Below, one piece after another: positions 17,230 to 25,476 of a DNA stretch of 64,000 nucleotides (positions are counted from its first letter, which is position 1; each line of letters begins with the position of its first letter). This DNA comes from Pedobacter sp. FW305-3-2-15-E-R2A2 (GTDB taxonomy: Bacteria; Bacteroidota; Bacteroidia; Sphingobacteriales; Sphingobacteriaceae), in NCBI RefSeq assembly GCF_038446955.1, contig NZ_CP151803.1, positions 5,766,001 through 5,830,000 of the forward strand, given 5' to 3'. The position numbers and the translations under genes were made by a program. The notes beneath the pieces are model-generated. The model saw only the letters and a list, made by a program, of their open reading frames with translations, was not told the DNA's origin and searched no databases.

Positions 17230-17245
17230 GATGATGCTTCTTGCG

Positions 17246-20200
17246 TTAAAAATTAAGGTTCAAACCAAAAGAGAATGTTTTCTGGAAAGGATAGATTTTT
17301 CCATCCAGTCCTTCAGGGTCTAATCTCGCTTTGATGTGCGACACATCAAATACGTTTTCAGCACTGAAGTACACTCTCAATTTATCCATCTTCATCTTGC
17401 TCGTTAAAGATTTAGGAAGGGTATAACCTACCGTAAGGTTCTTTAGACGCAGGTAAGAAGCATCCTGAAGGTATCTTGTCTGCGGATTTCCAAGCTCAGT
17501 TGCATCTTCGGCAATGTAAGCCTTCACCCTTGGGAAATAAGCATTTGGGTTTTCCGGAGTCCAGTGGTCCAGGTTGTGTACCTGAACATTTGTCCAGGGT
17601 TGTGCATATACGCCCCAGAAGTAATGGTTGCTGGCATTTGGATACCAATCTCTTTTTCCTACCCCCTGGAAGAACAAGCGAAGGTCAAAACCTTTCCATC
17701 CTGCTCCCAGGTCAATTCCATAACGATATCGTGCTTCATCATTTCCGATGATCTTCTGATCTCCGTGATCGGCAAGTGTATTTTTACCTTTGTTAATTTT
17801 ACCGTCATTGTTGAGGTCTTTGAATTTCAAATCTCCCACATCAAATTTATATCCGGTATCATCCGCACCTACTGCACTTTGATCAGCATGACTCGCCAGT
17901 TCCTCTTTGGACTGGAAGAAACCTTCGGTCTCTAATCCCCAGATCTCTCCGATTTGTCGCCCAACATAATAATCAGATAACAGGCCATTCGGATTGTCGA
18001 ACTTGGTAATGAAAGTCTTGCTATCCCCCATATTGAAGCCAATGTTATAATAGAACTGGCTATTGTCCAATAGGAAACCATCTTTCCAACCGATTCTGAA
18101 CTCCCATCCTTTGGTTTTCAAATCCGCTGAATTTACTTTAGGTTCTACCGTTCCAAATGGTCCCGGAAGTGTTCTGCCTTTAGTCAGCATTCCCTCTGTA
18201 TAACGGGTATAGGCATCAAAATTAAGGTCTAAACGGTTTCTGAAGAGACTTACATCTCCACCGAAGTTAACCGTAGAGACCCTTTCCCAGGTCAGGCTTG
18301 CGGCCACTGCTGCCGGAGGTCTCACCTCTGTTGGTCTTTTACCATCCAGAATCTGATTGATCTGTCCTGAGCCCATTGCAGGAATATAATAATATGCCCC
18401 TACATCCTGGTTCCCCAATGCACCATAAGAAGCACGGAATTTCAACAGGTCGATTCCTAACTTTTCTGCTACCGGCTTAAAGAAGTTCTCTTTGCTCAAC
18501 ACCCATCCAACGGAAGCTGAAGGGAAGAAACCCCAGCGGTCATTTGTAGGGAAACGGGAAGTCCCATCGTAACGGCCATTCAGTTCCAGGATATATTTAT
18601 CGTCGAAAATATAATTCAAACGGTAAAACCAACCCCTTACTGCCCAATCCTCGATATACTCCTTACTCGTTAATTCGCCTGTAGCGAGGTTAACGGAAGG
18701 GAGTGTACTGCTGATTAAGCCCTTACGGTTGACCCAAGCGGCATTACGGTTTCTATATTCCTGGTTGAAACCCGCAAGTACCTGTACATAATGTTTGCTA
18801 TCGAATGTTTTATGAAAATCAGTATAGATGTTATAGATGTTGTGTCTGATATGTCTGTCGTCATTTTGCGCCCAGCCCGGATTTGAACCACTATAGCTGA
18901 TTGCTGCATTCGGACCTGCTTTATAAGGCACCGGAATTTCGTAAGATTTCCCTGCGGTATCGATCCTTCTGATCGTCGCATCTGCTTTCAGGTCCCATAT
19001 ATCTTTCACCAGGCTCGCTTTTGCGGTGAAAGTAGTCTGGAAGTTATTGCTTCTCGTTACCGAACGGCCACCGCTTTGCAATCTGCCCAATAATGCTGCG
19101 CCAGTAGAAGTCCAGCTTCCGTCGGGATTTTTCGGCACATCCAAAGAACTTTGTCTGTTCACATTGTGAAAAAATCCCTCTCCACCATACGAAGAACCAT
19201 CATAAGTACTCGACATGAAAGACGTATTGTTCCCAATCGTCAGCCACTTTGAAAGGTTGTAATCCGCTTTTGCGCGCAGGTTATAACGATCATAGGTATC
19301 ATTACCATAGCGAAGCATTCCATCATTCCGGAAATATTCTGACGACATATAATAGCTCAGCTTCTCATCTTTCTTGGAGATGTTCATATTTGCACTGTAG
19401 GTCGGTGCACTTGGTTTATACACTTCATCCATCCAGTTCGTATTGCCATAATACATCCAGGCATTGGGATCTGAAGGCGAAATAATCACTGAGGGTAAGG
19501 AAGGATCCTGAGAACGCTGTCTCGCATATTCCCTTACATTATCAGGATAGAGGTTATACAAAGGATAAGCCGCATCATGTTTATATTCCATTACCTCTAA
19601 CGGGTCGGTCACCACAGCCGGCACTTTCCCCAGATTTCTTATGGCATAATAGGTATTCACACCGACTTTCAGGTCTGCACTTTTCGCGCTTTTTGTCGTG
19701 ATTAATACCACTCCAAATGCCCCCCTTGCACCATATATCGCAGCCGATGCTGCATCTTTCAACGACGTTACGCTCTCGATATCTGCAGGATTCAAAGCCA
19801 TCAGCTCATCAGAAGTAAAAGGCACGTTATCTACCAGGATATAGGGTCCTCCTCCATTTACAGAAGTAAAACCACGGATGTTAAAGGAAGGTGCTTTATT
19901 CACCTGTCCGCTGGTCACGCTAATGTTCAGGTTAGGAATCAATCCCTGTAAACCTGCTCCGACACTTGAAAAGGGTCTGTTTTCAATTTCTTTACTGGTC
20001 ACCCCATCTACGGCACCGCTCAGATTTGTTTTCTTTTGTACCCCATAACCTACCACCACGACTTCGTTCAAAAATTTATCGTCGTCCTTCAGGACTACAT
20101 TGATCAGCTTTCTTGTTCCGATCACGACCTTCTGCTCTGTTAGTCCTACATAAGAGAAGACCAGCACATCGGCAGGCGAACCCGCTTCAATCTGATAGTT

Positions 20201-20704
20201 TCCATTTACATCTGTTGATACATTTTTTTGAGTTCCCATAATGCGGACAGAAACGCCTGGAATCGGCGCTCCCTGTTCATCGGTAACGACCCCTTTTATT
20301 AAAATTGCTTCGTTGATCCAGGATAAAACCGGAACGGCATCCTGATCCCTTTTCCGGAAGATCACTATATTTTTATCCGCTTCTCTATAAGAAAAAGGCG
20401 TCCCCTTTAACAGCTGGATCAGTACCTCATTCAATGGCATATGGCTCACGTCGAGCACAATCCCTTTCACTTTTCTCAGCTCATTATTGTTATAAGAAAA
20501 GTCCATTTTGCTCGTCTTGCTGATTTTTTCTATCGCCCTTTCCAGAGATTCGCCCTTAAGATTGACACTAATTTTAACATCTTTAAGGTTCTGGCTGAAG
20601 ACCGTTTCTGCTAATAAGGTCCCCGCAGAGGTCAGTAACGTCGCAAACACTATTAATCCTACCTTCATTATCTTAAGAATTAGTGTAGTAATGTTTTTTT
20701 TCAT
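17246..20704 (-). CDS. SusC/RagA family TonB-dependent transporter with STN domain
   Basis: 1,152 residues from MKKNITTLILKIMKVGLIVF; an in-frame ATG 33 bases earlier adds a poor leader. After the signal peptide comes an STN domain (residues about 40-110, KGESLERAIEKISKTSKMDF), the part that signals to the FecR anti-sigma factor. A carboxypeptidase-like beta-sandwich follows (KGVVTDEQGAPIPGVSVRI), then the SusC signature VVVGYGVQKKTNLSGAV, a plug (DAASAAIYGARGAFGVVLI) and a 22-strand barrel ending in FGLNLNF. It imports oligosaccharides with SusD. The STN domain fits the upstream sigma/FecR genes, giving trans-envelope induction. Confidence 0.96.
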   Translation of the reverse strand: MKKNITTLILKIMKVGLIVFATLLTSAGTLLAETVFSQNLKDVKISVNLKGESLERAIEKISKTSKMDFSYNNNELRKVKGIVLDVSHMPLNEVLIQLLKGTPFSYREADKNIVIFRKRDQDAVPVLSWINEAILIKGVVTDEQGAPIPGVSVRIMGTQKNVSTDVNGNYQIEAGSPADVLVFSYVGLTEQKVVIGTRKLINVVLKDDDKFLNEVVVVGYGVQKKTNLSGAVDGVTSKEIENRPFSSVGAGLQGLIPNLNISVTSGQVNKAPSFNIRGFTSVNGGGPYILVDNVPFTSDELMALNPADIESVTSLKDAASAAIYGARGAFGVVLITTKSAKSADLKVGVNTYYAIRNLGKVPAVVTDPLEVMEYKHDAAYPLYNLYPDNVREYARQRSQDPSLPSVIISPSDPNAWMYYGNTNWMDEVYKPSAPTYSANMNISKKDEKLSYYMSSEYFRNDGMLRYGNDTYDRYNLRAKADYNLSKWLTIGNNTSFMSSTYDGSSYGGEGFFHNVNRQSSLDVPKNPDGSWTSTGAALLGRLQSGGRSVTRSNNFQTTFTAKASLVKDIWDLKADATIRRIDTAGKSYEIPVPYKAGPNAAISYSGSNPGWAQNDDRHIRHNIYNIYTDFHKTFDSKHYVQVLAGFNQEYRNRNAAWVNRKGLISSTLPSVNLATGELTSKEYIEDWAVRGWFYRLNYIFDDKYILELNGRYDGTSRFPTNDRWGFFPSASVGWVLSKENFFKPVAEKLGIDLLKFRASYGALGNQDVGAYYYIPAMGSGQINQILDGKRPTEVRPPAAVAASLTWERVSTVNFGGDVSLFRNRLDLNFDAYTRYTEGMLTKGRTLPGPFGTVEPKVNSADLKTKGWEFRIGWKDGFLLDNSQFYYNIGFNMGDSKTFITKFDNPNGLLSDYYVGRQIGEIWGLETEGFFQSKEELASHADQSAVGADDTGYKFDVGDLKFKDLNNDGKINKGKNTLADHGDQKIIGNDEARYRYGIDLGAGWKGFDLRLFFQGVGKRDWYPNASNHYFWGVYAQPWTNVQVHNLDHWTPENPNAYFPRVKAYIAEDATELGNPQTRYLQDASYLRLKNLTVGYTLPKSLTSKMKMDKLRVYFSAENVFDVSHIKARLDPEGLDGKIYPFQKTFSFGLNLNF

Positions 20705-20790
20705 ATTTTTATTCGTTTTAAAAATTGTTTGAAACAAAGCACAGCCATCCGGAAAATTTTTCGAAGAGTTGCCCGCATGCTGTACATTCA

Positions 20791-20820
20791 GATCAGTATC
20801 TGCTCCAACAGGTACTGATC
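20791..20820 (-). other. Hairpin between fecR and susC
   Basis: GATCAGTA (20791-20798) and TACTGATC (20813-20820) form a perfect 8-bp inverted repeat with a 14-base loop in the 5' leader of susC. A T-run follows only on the plus-strand side, so for the leftward message it is more likely an mRNA-stabilising or attenuating structure than a terminator. Confidence 0.5.
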
Positions 20821-20842
20821 ATTTTTTTATACTAATGATCAA

Positions 20843-21751
20843 TTAATTACATCCGTTACCTACTATAAGCACCTCCTTTTCTTTGATTTGATAAGTTATT
20901 CCTTGTATGTCTTTTAGGGTTTCCATTGCATCTGTCAAACTTTTTCTGGTATCAAAGTTGATTGTAGTGCTACAGTTTTTAAACTTTTCTATGTCGTAAT
21001 CTATTTTCACCTGAAAGGCATTTTCCACCGCCAGAATGACGTCTTCAAAATTGGCTGCATTTAAGATCACTTTACCACTATTCCAGGCTGTCTTTTCCTG
21101 AGCTTTCACTTTTACTACGTTCGGTTTCCGGTGGTCCTTATGGTAAACCACCTCCTGATCTTTTACCAATACGCTCAATTGTTTCCGGTCATCGCTTACT
21201 GCGACCTTTCCTGTGACCACCGACACACTCATGGTAGATAGCTTTTTATAGGATTTCACGACGAAAGATGTTCCCAGAACATTCGTCTTAATGCCCGAAG
21301 CATCCACCACGAAAGGCACATGTTCATCATGGATCACGTCAAAGAAACCTTCTCCATCCAACAGGTAAACCGTCCGTTTCTTTCCAAACTTCTTCGGGTA
21401 TTTTAAGGTACTCGCTGCATTTAGCCAGACCGTAGATCCATCCGGTAAAACCACTTCCCGGGTCTCACCTTTTGGAACAACTACGGTAATGTAATTGCTT
21501 TGGGGTCCTGAATTTTGATAATACAACATGAGGGCTGCAGAAAGCAGGATCAGTCCGATAGCCGCCGCCATGCTAAGGTTTCTCTTTAAGCCAGGTTTGC
21601 TGCGTTGTTGGTTATGAATTTCTTTTGTAGCCTGTATCCTACCCAGAATTTCCTGGCGGATGGCTTCCCGGTCGTTTTCCCCTTCGAAAAACTCATCAGG
21701 GTTATCGATACCGAACTCTTTATAAAGGTCTTTTTTATCTTTTTCGTCCAT
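20843..21751 (-). CDS. FecR family anti-sigma factor
   Basis: 302 residues. A cytoplasmic N-terminal sigma-binding part (about 1-58), one membrane helix (LSMAAAIGLILLSAALMLYY) and a periplasmic FecR domain with the hallmark VVVPKGETREVVLPDGSTVW and LDGEGFFDV, then the C-terminal domain that contacts the SusC STN domain (FEDVILAVENAFQVKIDYD). It holds the ECF sigma factor until the transporter reports substrate. Its start codon lies only 8 nt after a candidate ECF promoter -10 box. It is separated from the sigma gene by the GH30 gene, which is unusual because the two are normally adjacent. Confidence 0.95.
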   Translation of the reverse strand: MDEKDKKDLYKEFGIDNPDEFFEGENDREAIRQEILGRIQATKEIHNQQRSKPGLKRNLSMAAAIGLILLSAALMLYYQNSGPQSNYITVVVPKGETREVVLPDGSTVWLNAASTLKYPKKFGKKRTVYLLDGEGFFDVIHDEHVPFVVDASGIKTNVLGTSFVVKSYKKLSTMSVSVVTGKVAVSDDRKQLSVLVKDQEVVYHKDHRKPNVVKVKAQEKTAWNSGKVILNAANFEDVILAVENAFQVKIDYDIEKFKNCSTTINFDTRKSLTDAMETLKDIQGITYQIKEKEVLIVGNGCN

Positions 21752-21759
21752 ATACTAAG

Positions 21760-21791
21760 TACATAACGAATGAGGACCAAAGAGGTACTAT
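21760..21791 (-). promoter_or_regulatory. Candidate ECF sigma promoter before fecR
   Basis: On the minus strand ATAGTAC (21785-21791), a 16-base spacer and CGTTATGTA (21760-21768). The same two boxes with the same spacing occur before the GH30 gene. Spacing and the CGTTA box fit ECF-type -35/-10 elements. The box ends 8 nt before the fecR ATG. Confidence 0.6.
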
Positions 21792-21811
21792 GCGGAAATA
21801 ATCTTTTTTTT

Positions 21812-21848
21812 AAAATCTCCCGGAGATTTACTTTCTGCGGGAGATTTT
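21812..21848. terminator. Hairpin between the GH30 gene and fecR
   Basis: AAAATCTCCCG (21812-21822) and CGGGAGATTTT (21838-21848) pair perfectly over 11 bp with a 15-base loop. For leftward reading it lies 49 nt after the GH30 stop and ends in TTTT, so it probably closes the sigma-GH30 message. Confidence 0.65.
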
Positions 21849-21897
21849 TCATTCATAAATTTCAGTTCAAAGGATCTGTACTGTTAATCCGCAGCAG

Positions 21898-23412
21898 TTA
21901 ATTTTTCTGACCCGTAAAAGTGGTTACACTTTGAGCTGGAATGCTCAATGTAAAACTGCCATCAGCAGCCACGTTTATGGGACTGCCTTGCTGCCAATGT
22001 GCAGCATTATTTCCTGTCGTCTGATAACCGACCAGGCTGCCTGCAGAAAATCCTTGTAAATGCAAAGTAGTCGTCAATTGCTGAGTTCCGGGATTGATCA
22101 CGACAAGGCTGAACTTGCCCGTTGCCGGATCTTTATAAGCAGAGACTTTCAGCTCTGAATTGTTTTGAACGCTTGCCCCGAAGCGGAAATATCCGGCACG
22201 TACATAACGGGAGAATTGTCCCATCACATCGTAGGTCTTTGGAAAATCAAGGGAACCGTCTCCGTTCGTGCAGATTAGCGATTCATTGTTTCTGATGGCC
22301 AGCATTCCCAACCAATACACAAAAGCATTGACATTACATTCTGCCATGAACTTATGCATGCTTGTTGCCAGCTTCAATCCGCCGGCGATGCTATTGTCGT
22401 AAGTGCCGCCATCATCAGAAGTTTCGGTCATCCATACCGGCTTATTTCCCGTTGCGTAATTCCAGGTTACCGGATTTTGATTTAAGCCTCTTTTTCCGGT
22501 GATCAGCTCTCCGATTTCCACATAACCATGTCCTGCAAGAATATCTACATTGCTCTTATCCATTCCTCCGAGGAAAGTGTTTGCGGTCCCCCATGCTGCA
22601 TTTTCAGAAGATAATATTTTGGTGGAGCTTAAGCCCTGCTGGTTTAATGCCGGTCTTAAATTATTGGTGATGAATTCTCCAAGGTGAGCAGAATTCCAAT
22701 AAGAAGCATCCCAGTCGGAAAAGACGTTCTCCGGTTCATTAGAAGGTGAGATCGCATAGAAGTTAATCCCTTCATTTTGATAGGCCTTCGCAAAGCCAGC
22801 AAGGTAACGTGCAAAAGCACTCGAGCTCGTATTGAAATTCAAGCCGTTAAACCATTTCCCGCTTTCACTGTTTGGATTGGTTTTCATAGACAATGGCGGC
22901 GTCCAGGTACTGGCAAAGGTAATCGGTACCTGATACCTTTCTTTGATTTTCTTTAAGATCCACAATTGCCCTAAATGTTCTTTCTGAACGGCTGTAAGGG
23001 CCTGATAAGCACTGCTGTTTACATCCACATCAATGTCTACCCCTGCCGGCTTAACCGTCACTACACCTGTTTGTTGGTTAAAGTCATAAGTATGCAGTAC
23101 TTTGCCACGCACCATGTTCAGGTGTAAGCCATTCTCACCCCAGAGATAGGACAGAATACTATCCCTTTTCTGCGATTCAAAAAAAGGAACAATCCTGCCG
23201 CCGAAGGCACCAAAGCCATCGATTCGCTGATAGGTTTGATCCCAGTTAACGGTAATATCAGCATTTCCGGCAACAGCAGCTGCTGACATTTCTTTTGTTT
23301 TCAGACGCGTTGCATCCGACAGCAGATCTTCCGTAGATTTCTGCTTACAGCTTTCTGTAATGGTAAGGGTAGCCATCGCAAAAAGGGCAATTTTCAGGTT
23401 TTTGTACTTCAT
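21898..23412 (-). CDS. Glycoside hydrolase family 30 lipoprotein
   Basis: About 504 residues from MKYKNLKIALFAMATLTITE, with lipobox TITESC/KQ; an ATG 30 bases upstream would give a less regular signal. The clan A barrel is recognised by RIDGFGAFGG, ASTWTPPLSMKTN, the acid/base Glu in SPSNEPEN and the nucleophile Glu in WMTETSDDGG. A C-terminal beta-sandwich (LVVINPGTQQL to PAQSVTTF) completes GH30. The subfamily, and so the linkage cut (for example xylan, beta-1,6-glucan or galactan), cannot be fixed by eye. It is probably surface-anchored and feeds the SusCD pair. Its place between the sigma and anti-sigma genes is unusual, and it has its own candidate ECF promoter. Confidence 0.92.
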   Translation of the reverse strand: MKYKNLKIALFAMATLTITESCKQKSTEDLLSDATRLKTKEMSAAAVAGNADITVNWDQTYQRIDGFGAFGGRIVPFFESQKRDSILSYLWGENGLHLNMVRGKVLHTYDFNQQTGVVTVKPAGVDIDVDVNSSAYQALTAVQKEHLGQLWILKKIKERYQVPITFASTWTPPLSMKTNPNSESGKWFNGLNFNTSSSAFARYLAGFAKAYQNEGINFYAISPSNEPENVFSDWDASYWNSAHLGEFITNNLRPALNQQGLSSTKILSSENAAWGTANTFLGGMDKSNVDILAGHGYVEIGELITGKRGLNQNPVTWNYATGNKPVWMTETSDDGGTYDNSIAGGLKLATSMHKFMAECNVNAFVYWLGMLAIRNNESLICTNGDGSLDFPKTYDVMGQFSRYVRAGYFRFGASVQNNSELKVSAYKDPATGKFSLVVINPGTQQLTTTLHLQGFSAGSLVGYQTTGNNAAHWQQGSPINVAADGSFTLSIPAQSVTTFTGQKN

Positions 23413-23524
23413 GGGGATTTTCGTTAAGTAACTGGTTTTCATTTACATAAATATATTTCAAGCTTTCCCATTTTTTTAAATGGTTTTTACGCATAAACCG
23501 ATAGTTTTTTGCGGGGCTACGAAA

Positions 23525-23556
23525 TACATAACGGACATGAAGGAGAAGAGTACTAT
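23525..23556 (-). promoter_or_regulatory. Candidate ECF sigma promoter before the GH30 gene
   Basis: On the minus strand ATAGTAC (23550-23556), a 16-base spacer, then CGTTATGTA (23525-23533): the same boxes and spacing as before fecR. It leaves a leader of about 110 nt to the GH30 start. Confidence 0.6.
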
Positions 23557-23591
23557 TGCAAAAAGGGCATTTTGCCAGACTTAACAGAAAC

Positions 23592-24134
23592 TTAATGGAA
23601 GGGATATTTTGACTTCAGCCTTTTTAAGGCATTGGTGATTTGATTTTTCACGGTTTGTGAAGAAATGGAAAGTCGCCCGGCAATTTCATTGATAGACAGT
23701 TCCTCTTCTCTGCTCATTAGAAATACTTTACGCATCCCAACCGGCATATTTTGTATTTCCAGTTGCAGGTGTTGTGCCGTATCCTTAGAGGCGAATTGCT
23801 CAAACAGAGAATGATCAGTTTCGTTGTTCACTTTCAACAGCTCATCATCATGTTTGATGCGAAGCGTTTGACGACGGTTAAGATCAGTAAGCTTATTTTT
23901 TAAGATGATGTAAATATATCCGATAAAGGTAGTCGTGATTTTGAGGGTATGACGCTTCAGCCAGATCACCATAAACAGGTCGTGAACCACGTCTTTTGCC
24001 TCCTCCCGGTTATTGAGCTTCTTACAGGCAATGGCATATACCACATCCCAATAACGCGCATAAATTTCATTAAATGCTTCATCATTGTCTTGTTTCAGTA
24101 AGGCCAGCAATGCCGGGTCTGTCAGCGATTTCAA
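23592..24134 (-). CDS. RNA polymerase ECF sigma factor of the SusC/FecR type
   Basis: 180 residues. Region 2 (DEAFNEIYARYWDVVYAIA, then EAKDVVHDLFMVIWLKR) and region 4 (RKVFLMSREEELSINEIAGR and SSQTVKNQITNALKRLK) are both complete, with the short linker of Bacteroidota ECF factors. It directs polymerase to the SusCD locus when FecR releases it. It is the first gene of the leftward cluster. Its own start follows a housekeeping -7 element, so basal supply does not need itself. Confidence 0.96.
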   Translation of the reverse strand: MKSLTDPALLALLKQDNDEAFNEIYARYWDVVYAIACKKLNNREEAKDVVHDLFMVIWLKRHTLKITTTFIGYIYIILKNKLTDLNRRQTLRIKHDDELLKVNNETDHSLFEQFASKDTAQHLQLEIQNMPVGMRKVFLMSREEELSINEIAGRLSISSQTVKNQITNALKRLKSKYPFH

Positions 24135-24187
24135 TAAAGGTTGGTCTTAGGTGGTTTATTTGGTGATACCAATATATAAATTAATTG

Positions 24188-24195
24188 CAAAAGTA
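24188..24195 (-). promoter_or_regulatory. Sigma gene -7 promoter element TACTTTTG
   Basis: Exact TAnnTTTG match on the minus strand, 53 nt before the ECF sigma start; it suggests housekeeping transcription of the sigma gene. Confidence 0.6.
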
Positions 24196-24332
24196 AAGGA
24201 ATAGAAAAATACCTTCGGCATGGGCACCGTTAAGTTTTCATTAAGTTCTCGTCCTTCTTCACCACCTGACGGCATCATCATTTCATTTTAAATGGCCGGA
24301 TAAATCCCCAAAATTGTTAGGTTTAAAAACAA

Positions 24333-25229
24333 ATGACAAAAGGCAGCCTAAAAACCATCGGAACCGGGATATTATTTTCTATGCTTTGGGCTTCGGCATC
24401 TGTAGCTACCAAGTTTGGGGTACAGTCTGCTCCTCCTTTAATTCTGGCAAACATCCGCTTCTTCCTCGCCGGTCTGGTCTTATTGGGGTATTGCTATGGA
24501 TGGAGCAGAAACAAAATATACCGTCTTCCCAGCGCAACTGAATGGAAACAGCTTGCCATCTTTGGATTGTTGAATACGACCCTTTACCTGGGCTTATATG
24601 TCTATGCCATGAAGTTTACTGCGGCTGGGATCGGGAGTCTGGCGGTATCTACCAATCCGTTGCTGATTGTGTTGTTCTCTTCCTGGCTCATCCGACGCAG
24701 GCCTACTTCTGCCGAGATATTGAGTATTTTCCTGGGAATGTCCGGAATAGCCTTTGCCACTTATCCTTTACTGCATGATAAAAGCACCAGTTTTTTAGGC
24801 ATCAGCCTGCTCCTGCTCAGCATGGTGATCGTCTCTTTTGCCAGTGTTTATTATGCCCGGATAAAATGGACCTTACCGAACCTGTTGATCAATGGATGGC
24901 AAGTGACCCTTGGTGGATTATTCCTCTTGCCGCTGACCTGTTCTTTTGCTGATTTTCAATCCTTTCATGCCGACCGGACCTTCTGGTATTCGGTGCTCTG
25001 GCTCAGCCTGGCCGTCTCTGTGATTGGCCTCATCTGCTGGTTTTACCTGCTAAAACTAGATACGGTAAAAGCTTCCTTATGGCTCTTTCTATGTCCGCTG
25101 TTTGGCTTCTTCTACGCCTGGTGGCTAATGGACGAAGCCATCACCTGGTACACCATTTGCGGCACTATTCTCGTGATTTTGGGCCTTTATATCGGGCAGC
25201 GCCAGCGACAAAAAAAGCAAACATTATAA
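24333..25229 (+). CDS. EamA/DMT family transporter
   Basis: 298 residues with ten predicted membrane helices in two EamA repeats. The first repeat starts GILFSMLWASASVATKFGVQ and contains AAGIGSLAVSTNPLLIVLFSSWL; the second contains GWQVTLGGLFLLPLTC and TVKASLWLFLCPLFGFFYAWW. These are inner-membrane drug/metabolite or amino-acid-type exporters; the substrate is unknown. It stands alone, divergent from the ECF sigma gene across a 198-bp gap. Confidence 0.93.
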   Translation: MTKGSLKTIGTGILFSMLWASASVATKFGVQSAPPLILANIRFFLAGLVLLGYCYGWSRNKIYRLPSATEWKQLAIFGLLNTTLYLGLYVYAMKFTAAGIGSLAVSTNPLLIVLFSSWLIRRRPTSAEILSIFLGMSGIAFATYPLLHDKSTSFLGISLLLLSMVIVSFASVYYARIKWTLPNLLINGWQVTLGGLFLLPLTCSFADFQSFHADRTFWYSVLWLSLAVSVIGLICWFYLLKLDTVKASLWLFLCPLFGFFYAWWLMDEAITWYTICGTILVILGLYIGQRQRQKKQTL

Positions 25230-25296
25230 CCTATATTTTCCGTCGAACACAATAATATATGTTAAAATATGTTAAATAGATATAAATACCCAAGAT

Positions 25297-25383
25297 ATGA
25301 AAGCGATAAAATTAGTTTTATTTACGGGGGTGATCATCAGAAAACTCGGGTTAACCAAAATCTATTATTGGTTCTATAAGTAA
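25297..25383 (+). CDS. Candidate 28-aa membrane micro-protein
   Basis: The frame starts MKAIKLVLFTGVIIRKLG and ends KIYYWFYK before TAA. It is amphipathic and very basic, with an aromatic tail. No clear ribosome site is seen, as is normal here. It lies in the 247-bp gap between the transporter and the M13 peptidase genes, on the same strand. It is too short to judge statistically; it could be a leader peptide or chance. Confidence 0.35.
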   Translation: MKAIKLVLFTGVIIRKLGLTKIYYWFYK

Positions 25384-25476
25384 TATTTTCATTAAGAACA
25401 TTATTTGTTAAATGGTATTTCCTACATTGATCCCATTGAGGGATTAATACACTTCATACTATTAACTTATTGACTT

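Noticed and set aside
20791..20820. Inverted repeat as a rho-independent terminator of fecR
   Set aside because: The T-run lies on the side read only from the plus strand, where no gene is transcribed; listed as a leader hairpin instead.
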